Positions 24,717-34,112 of a stretch of 64,000 nt of DNA are shown here, one piece after another. Each line of letters begins with the position of its first letter. Within the stretch, counting starts at the first letter, position 1. The position numbers and the translations under genes were made by a program. The stretch is taken from positions 408,844 to 472,843 of the forward strand of contig PMSV01000019.1 of the NCBI GenBank assembly GCA_003168265.1, read 5' to 3'. The DNA comes from Chitinophagaceae bacterium (GTDB lineage Bacteria > Bacteroidota > Bacteroidia > Chitinophagales > Chitinophagaceae). The notes beneath the pieces are model-generated. The model was not told the DNA's origin. It made no database searches and was given only the letters and a program-made list of their open reading frames with translations.

Positions 24717-26597
24717 TCATTTCAAAACAGGCAGGATCACCCTTGAAGCTGCCGTTCCATTATGGTAGATATGGATATCGCTTTTGATATAATCCTTCAG
24801 GTCGCAATGATAGATATCGACGAATTGCTGGGGATTTCTGTCCACAAGCGGAAACCAACTGCTTTGCACCTGGACCATGATCCGGTGACCTTTCTTGAAG
24901 CAATGGGCGATCGGGGGCAACTCGAATCTAACTTCTTCCGTCTTTCCAGGCACGAAGGCTGAAGGGTTTTCGTAACTATTGCGGTACCTGCCTCTGAATA
25001 TTTCTGCACGAACCAGCATCTCGTATCCTCCCATTGGATATTTTTTTTGCGGATCCATTTCCGAGTAGATATCCACCTCATTGAAACCAAGCCTTTCCGG
25101 AAAAACATCGATGATCTTCACTACAAAATCCGCATCGCTTGTAGAGATGCTTGTCATCAGATCGGCCACCACGCTGCCCGTCACCGTTAGGTCCTCAACG
25201 AGGGTATCCGTCCTGAAAGTCAGCACATCCGGCCTTCTCTCTGCAAAGCGCTGGTCGTCGGTCATATAGGATCTGGTCCTGTTGAAATGCACTTCATCAA
25301 CATAGGGAACAGGATGGGCAGGATCACTGCTGTATTCATCAGACCCTCCGTCCGCTGCAGGGGCTGACCAGTTCAGTTTACCACCTGGTTGGAAATAAAG
25401 ACTCTGGTCCTGTTTGCCGGCGGGGGGCCATTCAGAAAAATTCCGCCATTCATTGGCCCCGGTGATGAAAATCGTCGCCTCTGCCAAATTCGAGATATCA
25501 CCCTTTCTTTTCAGGAAATAATTGAAAAAGGGAACTTCTATATTCTCCTGGTACCATTTGGAAGTGTTGATTCCAAAGGAAACATTCCCCAGGTGGGTGC
25601 CGTCATTGCTGGCCCATTGACCATGGTACCATGGGCCTTCTACGATCTTATTGAAAACCTTCCCGGGATTATTCTGCTCCGCCGCCTTATAAGCATTCCA
25701 TGCGCCCCAACAATCTTCAGCGTCAAAGAGTCCACCCACCCAGAGCATGGCAGGTTGTAAACGTTTGGTCGCATTGCGCGCATCACGTGCCTTCCACCAG
25801 GCATCGTAATTCGGATGTTGAAACAGTTCCTGCCAGAAAGTGACGGTATCCGGCATCCTCTTACTGAGGTCTTTAAGGGCGCCAGCTTCCAGGTAATATT
25901 TATAATTGTCATGTGTGTAATAATCCAATTCGTCATGAAAGACTTTTGTAGGCTTATGATGTTGTTCTCCGAAAATCTGGTAAAAAGAAAAAGCATCCAT
26001 CTGGAAGAATGCACCATTGTGATGAAAATCATCCCCTATGAACCAATTCGTTACGGGAGCCTGGGGACTTACCGCTTTCAAGGCCGGATGATTACTGGCT
26101 GCTGCCATAGTCGAATAAAAGCCAGGATAGGAAATTCCTGATACGCCAACATTTCCGTTGTTGTTTGGAATATTTTTCACCAGCCAGTCGATGGCATCAT
26201 AGGTGTCGCTCGCTTCATCGGTCTGCTTTCCCTTTTTATTCTCGATAAATGGCCGCACATCTTCGAATTCCCCTTCGCTCATAAAACGGCCACGCACATC
26301 TTGCATCACGATAATATAACCGTCTTTAAGATAGTCCGATGAAAGGCCTCCGATCATCCAAAAGGGCATTTTATCTTCCCCATAGGGCCTGCAGGAATAG
26401 GGAGTCCGGTGCATCAGGATCGGATGCTTTTCGGAATTGTTTTTTGGGATCACGATGGAAGTGAATAGGCGCACTCCGTCCCGCATAGTGATATAGAGCT
26501 CTTTTTTTTCATAGTTATTGACGAACCAGGCTGAATCGATGGTCTGGGCCTGGACAGATAGGGAAATGCATAAGGTCAAAATAAAAATGGATCTCAT
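24717..26597 (-). CDS. CocE/NonD-family (S15) hydrolase, exported
   Basis: 626 residues, signal peptide at the N-terminus (FILTLCISLSVQAQ). The alpha/beta-hydrolase part has MQDVRGRFMSEGEF, the nucleophile Ser156 in GVSGISYPGFYS, an acid in the GLFDAEDCWGAW segment and the His in GPWYHGQWA. The C-terminal jelly-roll domain (about 400-620) is typical of X-Pro dipeptidyl-peptidase C-termini. Members cleave esters or acyl/peptide bonds; the substrate here is not readable. It is the first gene of the run with GH51 and galM, so removal of ester groups from plant glycans is one possibility. Confidence 0.88.
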   Translation of the reverse strand: MRSIFILTLCISLSVQAQTIDSAWFVNNYEKKELYITMRDGVRLFTSIVIPKNNSEKHPILMHRTPYSCRPYGEDKMPFWMIGGLSSDYLKDGYIIVMQDVRGRFMSEGEFEDVRPFIENKKGKQTDEASDTYDAIDWLVKNIPNNNGNVGVSGISYPGFYSTMAAASNHPALKAVSPQAPVTNWFIGDDFHHNGAFFQMDAFSFYQIFGEQHHKPTKVFHDELDYYTHDNYKYYLEAGALKDLSKRMPDTVTFWQELFQHPNYDAWWKARDARNATKRLQPAMLWVGGLFDAEDCWGAWNAYKAAEQNNPGKVFNKIVEGPWYHGQWASNDGTHLGNVSFGINTSKWYQENIEVPFFNYFLKRKGDISNLAEATIFITGANEWRNFSEWPPAGKQDQSLYFQPGGKLNWSAPAADGGSDEYSSDPAHPVPYVDEVHFNRTRSYMTDDQRFAERRPDVLTFRTDTLVEDLTVTGSVVADLMTSISTSDADFVVKIIDVFPERLGFNEVDIYSEMDPQKKYPMGGYEMLVRAEIFRGRYRNSYENPSAFVPGKTEEVRFELPPIAHCFKKGHRIMVQVQSSWFPLVDRNPQQFVDIYHCDLKDYIKSDIHIYHNGTAASRVILPVLK

Positions 26598-26714
26598 GAG
26601 AGTAAATTTTGATCCTTAAAAATAAGATGAATCTCACGAATTGACCCGATTCATTCAATTATATTTGTTATAGACGTTGCTGAATTCAAACCAACGCTAA
26701 GACCACCAATAAAC

Positions 26715-28289
26715 ATGCATAATCTCTTAAACCAGTCTTCTGAACCGGCCCCTGCAGACGAGGATGAAAAAAGGTTGGCCGCACTGGGCTATAAACAGGA
26801 ATTGAAACGGACATGGTCCGGCTTTTCCAATTTCGCCATCTCATTTTCCGCCATATCCATTCTCAGCGGTTGCTTTACCACTTTCGGACAGGCCTGGAAC
26901 AATGGTGGCCCTGTCGCTATTGCTGTTGGCTGGCCCCTGATCTCCTCACTCATCCTGATCATCGGCCTCTCGCTTTCCGAACTGGCTTCCGCCTTTCCCA
27001 CTTCAGGAGGCATCTATTGGTGGGCCTCAAAGCTTGGGGGGGCCAAAGCAGGATTCTATACCGGCTGGCTCAACCTGATCGGCCTCTTAGCGATCACGGC
27101 TTCTGTTTCCTATGGAGCGGCAAGCTTTTTGAATTCAACCCTTGTCGAGTGTTTTTCCAAATACCATGACTATTTTTTCCATGGGAACGACCTGCTCCAG
27201 ACCTTTTGCTGGTTCCTCCTAATCACGGTTGGGATCACCTTATTAAATTGTTTCAATAGCCAGGTACAGTCATTTTTCAGCAATATATCTGTCTGGTGGC
27301 ATGTAGGGGGTGCAGCCATCATCGTCCTGCTATTAATCCTGATTCCAGACAGCCATCAATCCTGGAAATGGGTCTTCAGCAGCCGCATCAACAATTCCGG
27401 CTTTCGAAATGGACTCAGTTATTGGTTCTATATCCTGCCACTGGGATTCCTGCTCACCCAATACACGATCACCGGTTTTGATGCTTCAGCGCATCTATCG
27501 GAAGAAACCCATGGCGCCCATTTAACGGCCGCGAAAGGGATCTGGAAATCAATTTTCTATTCGGCAATTGGAGGTTATATATTATTGCTTGCTTTTTTAT
27601 TTGCGGCAACAAAGCCCGATCAGGTCAGTTCCTTCGATCCTAGGGTAAATCCCTATGGGAGCGGCTCTGTTATTACGATTTTGCATAATGCCCTGACCCC
27701 CTATTTTTTCAGGATGACCCTGCTCCTCTCCACGGGGGGACAACTGTTCTGTTGCGCAGCCTGTCTAACCTCCTGTTCCCGGATGATGTATGCATTTTCC
27801 CGGGACGGAGCCATACCCGGGCATAACTATTGGTCCAAAGTCAATAAAGAAAAGGTTCCGATCCGTGCAGTATTGGCCTGTTCTGTCATCGGAATTTTGA
27901 TGACCCTGCCCGCTCTTTGGAAGAGCCCCCGTGGAACACCAACGGCATTCTATGCGGTCGTATCCATTGGAACGATCGGGCTCTATTTATCGCTGATAAT
28001 TCCAATCTGGTATCGCTGGAAAATGGCTGACGGCTTTCCCGCCGGCGAATGGAACCTGGGAAAGCACTATCGCTGGATGAATATTGTGGCCGTTATCGAA
28101 ACCCTCATAACCTGTTTTTATTTCCTCATGCCCATCGAACCGGCAGCCGTCCCATGGAAAAAAGAATTCTCCTGGGTTGCCGTGAATTATGCTCCGATTC
28201 TGGTTGGAGGCACTCTCCTCTTTTTATGGGTTTGGTGGCATCTCTCGGTTAAGAAATGGTTCACGGGCCCACATAGAACTGTTGAATAA
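26715..28289 (+). CDS. APC-superfamily amino acid/amine permease
   Basis: 524 residues with about 12 membrane helices. Motifs of the amino acid/choline transporter branch are visible: LAALGYKQELKRTWSGFSNFAISF at the N-terminus, SELASAFPTSGGIYWW, ITGFDASAHLSEETHGA and CSRMMYAFSRDGAIPG. These secondary transporters import amino acids or related amines with cations. It stands alone, divergent from the CocE-type gene and convergent with the HD-YitT gene. Substrate unknown. Confidence 0.9.
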   Translation: MHNLLNQSSEPAPADEDEKRLAALGYKQELKRTWSGFSNFAISFSAISILSGCFTTFGQAWNNGGPVAIAVGWPLISSLILIIGLSLSELASAFPTSGGIYWWASKLGGAKAGFYTGWLNLIGLLAITASVSYGAASFLNSTLVECFSKYHDYFFHGNDLLQTFCWFLLITVGITLLNCFNSQVQSFFSNISVWWHVGGAAIIVLLLILIPDSHQSWKWVFSSRINNSGFRNGLSYWFYILPLGFLLTQYTITGFDASAHLSEETHGAHLTAAKGIWKSIFYSAIGGYILLLAFLFAATKPDQVSSFDPRVNPYGSGSVITILHNALTPYFFRMTLLLSTGGQLFCCAACLTSCSRMMYAFSRDGAIPGHNYWSKVNKEKVPIRAVLACSVIGILMTLPALWKSPRGTPTAFYAVVSIGTIGLYLSLIIPIWYRWKMADGFPAGEWNLGKHYRWMNIVAVIETLITCFYFLMPIEPAAVPWKKEFSWVAVNYAPILVGGTLLFLWVWWHLSVKKWFTGPHRTVE

Positions 28290-28313
28290 TGAAATCCAGG
28301 ATAGAGGGGATCC

Positions 28314-29765
28314 TCAATGAATATGCCTTCTTTTGATAATTCCTCCTGAGGTCTCTCTTATCGTACTGGCAAAAACAAAGGCATTGGGATCCACATCTTC
28401 CACGACATTTTTCAGTTTGCGCAATTCCAGCCTTGTAATGACCGTGAAAATTATATCGCAATCCGAATGCACATCGAAATTGCCCGGAAGATAGCCCCGC
28501 TCACCTTTATAAACAGTGATTCCCCTGCCCAACTCATTAACCAGCCTGTCCTTTATATATTCACTTTTCCCGGAAATGATCGTAACCCCTGTATAAGCCT
28601 CGATCCCTTCCACTACATAATCGACGGTCTTGGAGGCTGTAAAATAAGTGAGCATGGAATAAAGGGCGGTCGGGATCCCGAAGTGAAAGGCCGCTATGCT
28701 GAAGATGATAATATTCAGGGCTAGAATGATCTCACTAATGGTAAAACTGGTTTTCCTCCAGGTGTATAAGGCCAAAACCTCAATGCCGTCCACCGCACAG
28801 CCTGCCCTCATGGTAAATCCGATACCCAGACCGAGGAAAAAGCCGCCGAAAATGGAGACCAGCAATTTATCGGATGTGATCAGTGGATAATGAATATAAT
28901 GGAGGCAGACTCCAAGCATCAGGATGCAAAACAGGGTCTTGATCGCAAAGCGCAGGTTGATCGCATAGACACTCATTACGATCAATGGCATATTGCAGAT
29001 CAGAATGACAATCGCCAGGTTGAAATGATATATTTCATGAATCAGTAGCGAGATCCCAGTTATGCCTCCATCGAAAAAATCATTCGGGACCAGGAAACTC
29101 TGTAAAGAAAAAGCGGCTGTAACAACCCCGACAAGAGTCATTAAAATATCCGATATGCTAAAATCCTTATGACTCAGTGAAGTCTTTTTATTTGTCATCT
29201 TGAGAAGCTCGGTCAAATTCTGTTTTTGCTTTGCAGATAAGGTCCTGTCGGCTGTCTCAGTAAAATAATGATGCGACTCTAAAAATTCGACCTGCTGTTT
29301 GATCCAATCATTCTTATTCTTAAGCAGACCCACATATTGGAGTTCATGATATAAATGATCGGCAACCGGAATATAATTGTCTGTGCCAAGATAAGAGAGA
29401 TCTGCATCGCAAAGGATCCTCTCCAACAGACTGGAAGGTTGCTGAGGCATGCGGGTCGACAAGATAAGTGAACAAATCTGATCAATATCCCCTTTTTCGT
29501 AACCGAAAAGGGGCAGAATCCTTTTTGCAATATGACAGGAAACTTCCTCATGACCCTCATAGGTCTCCAGAAAGCCGGAATCATGAAAAAGCGCAGCAGT
29601 CAAAAGCAGATCCATTTCATGCTCGCTGACCTTTTCCTGGTGAGCCAGTTGTTGCACATAATGGTAAACCCTCTTGGTATGCTGTACATTATGATACCTT
29701 AGGTTGGCAGGCAACTCGGTCTCCAGTTTGTGTATTAAGAACGAACGAACGGACTGAAGTTGCAT
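28314..29765 (-). CDS. HD-domain / YitT-family membrane fusion protein
   Basis: 483 residues in two parts. Residues about 20-165 are an HD-type phosphohydrolase domain: His25/His29 (RYHNVQHT), His61-Asp62 (ALFHDSGF), His72 region (EGHEE) and Asp120/Asp122 (LCDADLSYL), as in metal-dependent HD enzymes. Residues about 205-390 are five hydrophobic segments of the YitT family (LVPNDFFDGGITGISLLIHE, GAGCAVDG-like MRAGCAVDGIEVLAL), followed by a DUF2179-type cytoplasmic domain (TIISGKSEYIKDRLV to the end). YitT proteins normally lack an HD domain. The fusion suggests that hydrolysis of a nucleotide is linked to membrane transport or sensing. Confidence 0.88.
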   Translation of the reverse strand: MQLQSVRSFLIHKLETELPANLRYHNVQHTKRVYHYVQQLAHQEKVSEHEMDLLLTAALFHDSGFLETYEGHEEVSCHIAKRILPLFGYEKGDIDQICSLILSTRMPQQPSSLLERILCDADLSYLGTDNYIPVADHLYHELQYVGLLKNKNDWIKQQVEFLESHHYFTETADRTLSAKQKQNLTELLKMTNKKTSLSHKDFSISDILMTLVGVVTAAFSLQSFLVPNDFFDGGITGISLLIHEIYHFNLAIVILICNMPLIVMSVYAINLRFAIKTLFCILMLGVCLHYIHYPLITSDKLLVSIFGGFFLGLGIGFTMRAGCAVDGIEVLALYTWRKTSFTISEIILALNIIIFSIAAFHFGIPTALYSMLTYFTASKTVDYVVEGIEAYTGVTIISGKSEYIKDRLVNELGRGITVYKGERGYLPGNFDVHSDCDIIFTVITRLELRKLKNVVEDVDPNAFVFASTIRETSGGIIKRRHIH

Positions 29766-29958
29766 AGAGATGATAATTATATCCTTTAGAGGTAAAAATA
29801 CTGTAATTTAAACGAGAAACCTTCACCCAAAATCCTCTGTTTTTTATTCACACTTGTTTTATGCAGGATTTTAATTGGCTTTAAAATATATAGAGTCCTA
29901 CCCTCTTCTTAGAATACGATCGCCTTCGATTCTTCAAATCACTCTAAAACCTTCAAAA

Positions 29959-30069
29959 ATGAATAAAGTCACTGCGGATGCCTTTTGGGAGGAGATCAAA
30001 TTTACCAGTGCGTTGGGAAAGGGAACCACATTTGAAGTCTAACTGCCTTTAATACAAGTTCCGGCTTAA
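29959..30069 (+). pseudogene. histidine-kinase C-terminal remnant
   Basis: A short frame ends EIKFTSALGKGTTFEV, followed by an in-frame TAA at 30040-30042, then LPLIQVPA and a second TAA at 30067-30069. 'S-x-LGKGTTFxVxLP' is the very end of a histidine-kinase ATPase domain. Only about 25 codons remain and one is a stop, so this is a fossil in the 307-base gap between the HD-YitT and lipase-maturation-factor genes. The rest of the gap shows nothing recognisable. Confidence 0.6.
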
Positions 30070-30072
30070 AAA

Positions 30073-31626
30073 TTAATATTCCTTAAGCCAGCCCTGACCC
30101 TTCAGATAAGCCTTAAGCTGCGGATCATCCACAGCAAGTGGCGGCAGCCAGAGCCCTATCCTCTGTCTTTCCCAATACCTGCCTCCTCCGGAATCCGGCC
30201 TGGCATACCAATACTTATACAATACAGCTCTGATATAACGTGGAGGCCCATTCGTAAAAGGGTCGGAGGCAAAAAGCCTGGTTGCTGCAGGATCATTATG
30301 AAGCAGTTTCCAGACAAGGTGCAGGGTCCAGGGATAATCACCTGGCGAATCCATGGCAGCAAACCACATCTGCCAGTCAAAATGGAGCTGATAAGGAGCT
30401 ATCTGGACGGGGCGTCTGTTTAATTCTACAGGCAGCCCCTTATAAATATACTGTTCCCAATTCGAATGATCGGTGCTATCCGGATCGGCGGTCCCTTCAA
30501 AAACCACATTATACCTCTCTTTACCCACACTTCCGAAAGCTCCATAGGTATTCACCAGATCTAATGGATCAAAAGAAGTATTCATGATCTGCCTGGTGGA
30601 AAGCATATTTGCAACTGGTTCTATGCTCAACAAACCGATCAGGCAGGCCACTACCCAGGAAGTAACGATCATGGGGCGGTTAAATGAATCACCGTTCTCT
30701 GCCAAAATCCTTTCCATTTCAATAGCCTCTTTGCATGCCCTTTGAGCTTTCGAGACGACCCATCCTGGAAGGATCCTGGCCCAAATTCCATCGTCAAAAC
30801 ATGCAAGAGCCGGAATGATCGTCAGCCAGTTCAAAAAGGAAAGATTTCCGCTCAATATCAGGTTAACCTGAAATAGCACAATGATCAATCCTGCTATATG
30901 ACGGGCCAGCCTTGGCCAGAATACAAAAAATGGAGCCACTAATTCGGCTATCCAATTGAACCAAACGCCGGCTTGCAGGCAGGCCCTCGGCAGGAAATGA
31001 AACCACCTGCTCAGGGGTCCCGGTATGGGTTGGGTTTCAAAATGATAATAGAGCGCAGTGCCCTGCATCCAAATATCGTCTCCCCTCAATTTTATCAGGC
31101 CCGCTCCCATCATGATCCGGAAGACCAACCAGCGAAACAGAAAAATTATAACCAGCGGCGGCGGTCTTTTCGGAAAGGGGCGCATATCAATAAGGGGACA
31201 AAGAAAGATGGCAAGAAATCCCGTTTCCGTCAACTGGATCTCCCAACCAAAGCTATACCAGTCCTGGCCGATATGCACGAAGGACATATACAAAAACCAA
31301 AGCCCCCCCATAAGGACTGCATTGCCATAACCCGCCATTACAACAATGGAAAGAATCAGTCCAATCCAGGCAGCAATCAGCAGGGTTTGATCTGAATATC
31401 CGAGCCAAAAAATCGAAGGCAATTTGAAAAAACCGGCCGTTGACCCGATCGACTGGTTGATCTGTTTTATAAAAAGGTTTGCCGGCAATAAACCGTCCGA
31501 ACCGATAAGGGGAAGAACCTGGTTGATCGCCACCAGAAAAGCGATGGCATAAACAAAGCCAAGCAATCGAAGGATCATAAACCGGGTGAGCCAATAGGTC
31601 GGGGGCCTGTCATTTTTCCAGAACAT
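30073..31626 (-). CDS. lipase maturation factor family membrane protein
   Basis: I use the ATG at 31626 (MFWKNDRPPTYWLTRF), where the conserved part begins; the frame is open to 31710. About 517 residues with around ten membrane helices. Family motifs: YWLTRFMILRLLGFVYAIAF, LIGSDGLLPA, MGAGLIKLRGDDIW and 'HFETQPIPGPLSRWFHFLP', with the C-terminal EYIYKG-like 'WEQYIYKGLPVELNRRP' and 'HFDWQMWFAA'. In vertebrates the related LMF1 helps fold lipases in the ER; the bacterial role is unknown. A lone gene upstream of nothing obvious; the TonB receptor lies behind it on the same strand at higher coordinates. Confidence 0.88.
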   Translation of the reverse strand: MFWKNDRPPTYWLTRFMILRLLGFVYAIAFLVAINQVLPLIGSDGLLPANLFIKQINQSIGSTAGFFKLPSIFWLGYSDQTLLIAAWIGLILSIVVMAGYGNAVLMGGLWFLYMSFVHIGQDWYSFGWEIQLTETGFLAIFLCPLIDMRPFPKRPPPLVIIFLFRWLVFRIMMGAGLIKLRGDDIWMQGTALYYHFETQPIPGPLSRWFHFLPRACLQAGVWFNWIAELVAPFFVFWPRLARHIAGLIIVLFQVNLILSGNLSFLNWLTIIPALACFDDGIWARILPGWVVSKAQRACKEAIEMERILAENGDSFNRPMIVTSWVVACLIGLLSIEPVANMLSTRQIMNTSFDPLDLVNTYGAFGSVGKERYNVVFEGTADPDSTDHSNWEQYIYKGLPVELNRRPVQIAPYQLHFDWQMWFAAMDSPGDYPWTLHLVWKLLHNDPAATRLFASDPFTNGPPRYIRAVLYKYWYARPDSGGGRYWERQRIGLWLPPLAVDDPQLKAYLKGQGWLKEY

Positions 31627-31763
31627 TTTTATTCCATTTAGGTTCTGACTGCTCAATACATTCGTTGGTCCTTTTCCAAAAATCTCAGCAAATCCACGGC
31701 AACTGTTCACCGGGCAACATCTGCAAAATCCTCCTGCCTCCGATTCTATCCATAAAAAAGCCT

Positions 31764-34055
31764 TTAGAAAAAAATCGTAAACTTTAATTTCCCAAAAAAA
31801 GGAACGCCCGGCGTATAACTCACTTCATCAACCGGCGCGGTCTCATATTTCAATCTGGATATATATTCATACTGAGACTCATTCCATGTGACATTGAACA
31901 AATTCTCTATCGACATCCCTATCTCATAATTTTTCCGCGTATAATTCATATTCAGGTCCGTCACCCAATAACCCAGAGCTGCCAGCGAATAGGTTGAATT
32001 CGCTGCACGGTTATGGAGATATCGATAGCTGATTCCGCCATTCCAACCTCCCGGGAATTTCACCTGCAAACCGCCGGTGCTCGTAAAAGTCGGCGCCAAT
32101 GGAAGGTAGCGATGGCCGGTTATGCTATCTATAAAGCGGGGGTCGGCAATGTTCATATTAACCCAGGCGTAAAGCCAATCGGTTAGCTGGTATCTCAAAG
32201 ATAGATCAACGCCCATCCTACGCGTCTTTCCGCTGGGTTGAACCGGTCCTCCCGGCTGATTGATAAGATCCTGTCCGAAGGTGAATTCCTGCTGCAAATA
32301 GAGATACCATATTGCCGTATTCACAAAAAGTTTAGAAAAAGGTTTCCAGTTCAGGCCCAGGTCGGCCCCATAACAGGCAGGTAAGATCTCAAAGCCCTGG
32401 TTGGCGATAACAACCCGGGCATCATTAGAGTGAAATCCCTTACCCGATTTCAAGTAAAGCTGAAAGGAGGGCCCAAAAGTATATTCAACATTTAATTTTG
32501 GACAGATGATGGCCTTTCCGGCATATGGGTCCAGTCCCGAATAAATTTTCGTGGCAAAACTGTCAATGGCAAGGCTATTATAATAAAAGTGCAGGTAATC
32601 ATAACGAACCCCCGCATTGATCAGCCAGGGTCCGCTCTGAATAGTCTCCTCCGCATAGCCATAGAGGTTGGATTCCCTGACCATACCATACTGTAGTTGG
32701 CCTAGAATAGCGCCTCGTTCAGTATGATCCAATTCCAGGGGATTGATAAAGTCCGTCCTGATTCCCATTCCTGCTTCCGTATGAAACCGGGCATGATCCG
32801 TTACCTGGGTCTTCGTAATGGTCGAACGGTAGCCAGCCATATTGCGAATATCGTGTTGCCTAAATTCGTCTCCTGATATGGGAAAATAATAATAGAAGGT
32901 AAAATTCGTGATCAGGCTGAACTCATAGTGAGAATAAAAAGCCATATTTTCCCAGGTGACATCCTTTCCCAGGTTGGTATTCAATTGGAGAATGGCATTG
33001 GTCCGGCTGGTAAAACCGCCCTGGGCGCTGTCCAGCACGCCGAATCGACTGCTGATATAACCTTCCGACAAGGCGCGGTTGGGGATCTCTCCCGAAGCCC
33101 TCCACTGTGAGCTCAATGTAGATAAACTCAAACTGAGTTTTGTTTTCAAGCTGATTGGAGAGATGAACTTACCGAATAAATTAAAGCGAGTAAAATGCTC
33201 TGGCATTTCAAAGGGCCCTCCATTGGAATAAAGCGCTTCGCCAGCAACATAAAATGAACGCCCCAGGTCCCTGTCCAGGTCTCCTAATAAATTCAAAGCG
33301 CCCACGATCCGACCAGTAGTAAACTGACCGCCCTCAACCTTCACAAAATTGCGATCCAGCATATCCATTGTATGATAAGCAACGAAGCCCGCCGTATTGA
33401 GATCGCCTTTGCTGGTATAATAAGGTCCCTTCCCCCAGTCAAAGCCGGAAAGAATTTCAGGGATCAGGAAATGCAAATCCGCATATCCCTGGCCGTGAGC
33501 ATGAGAAACCATATTGACCGGCATGCCATCCACGGAAATATTCACATCCGTGCCATGATCGCAGTCAAAGCCCCTTAAGAAAATCTGTTCTGCCTTACCT
33601 CCGCCCTGGTGCTGGGCAATAAAGAGGCCTGGAACTAAACGTAATAGGTCCTGGGCCGAACGCGCCGGGCGCATGTTCAGATCCAAGGCACCAAGTAAAT
33701 GGGTGGAATATAGCGGACTGGCACTCGATTGAATGGTCACCGAACGCAAATCCGTATTTCCCGGCAACAACCTTACAAGACCGGGCCGACCCTTGCCCAA
33801 TACAATCGTGGCTGGCTGATACCCAATATGCGTAACCGTTACAGACACAGTATCGCCGAACTTTGTCCATACTAAAAACTGCCCTGAAGCATCACTCATG
33901 ATAAATTCTCCGGTCCGGTTGACCCGGATAGCTGCAAATCCCAACGGGACCCTGGACTGAGCGTCCACTACAAACCCATGAACTACCTGTTGCGAAAAAG
34001 CAGTCAATTCCTGAAAGATCAGTATGAAAACCAATAGCCACTTTCGACTCATCAT
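31764..34055 (-). CDS. TonB-dependent outer-membrane receptor
   Basis: The start is taken at the MMSRKW double ATG (34055), which gives a clean signal peptide (LLVFILIFQELTAFSQ). About 763 residues. A carboxypeptidase-regulatory-like domain follows (VVHGFVVDAQSRVPLGFAAI), then the plug (SAQDLLRLVPGLFIAQHQGGGKAEQIFLRGFD, HGTDVNISVDGMPVN) and a 22-strand type barrel ending in FF (LKFTIFF). No SusD-type gene is near, so this is a stand-alone receptor. A beta-propeller gene (34113-35186) is directly upstream on the same strand, with 57 bases between. The substrate is unknown; TonB receptors take up metal complexes, vitamins or oligomers. Confidence 0.93.
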   Translation of the reverse strand: MMSRKWLLVFILIFQELTAFSQQVVHGFVVDAQSRVPLGFAAIRVNRTGEFIMSDASGQFLVWTKFGDTVSVTVTHIGYQPATIVLGKGRPGLVRLLPGNTDLRSVTIQSSASPLYSTHLLGALDLNMRPARSAQDLLRLVPGLFIAQHQGGGKAEQIFLRGFDCDHGTDVNISVDGMPVNMVSHAHGQGYADLHFLIPEILSGFDWGKGPYYTSKGDLNTAGFVAYHTMDMLDRNFVKVEGGQFTTGRIVGALNLLGDLDRDLGRSFYVAGEALYSNGGPFEMPEHFTRFNLFGKFISPISLKTKLSLSLSTLSSQWRASGEIPNRALSEGYISSRFGVLDSAQGGFTSRTNAILQLNTNLGKDVTWENMAFYSHYEFSLITNFTFYYYFPISGDEFRQHDIRNMAGYRSTITKTQVTDHARFHTEAGMGIRTDFINPLELDHTERGAILGQLQYGMVRESNLYGYAEETIQSGPWLINAGVRYDYLHFYYNSLAIDSFATKIYSGLDPYAGKAIICPKLNVEYTFGPSFQLYLKSGKGFHSNDARVVIANQGFEILPACYGADLGLNWKPFSKLFVNTAIWYLYLQQEFTFGQDLINQPGGPVQPSGKTRRMGVDLSLRYQLTDWLYAWVNMNIADPRFIDSITGHRYLPLAPTFTSTGGLQVKFPGGWNGGISYRYLHNRAANSTYSLAALGYWVTDLNMNYTRKNYEIGMSIENLFNVTWNESQYEYISRLKYETAPVDEVSYTPGVPFFGKLKFTIFF

Positions 34056-34112
34056 ACCAATTATTCGGTTTGTGCAAAATGATAGTAAGCTGCACAAGCG
34101 CCCTCTAGAACC

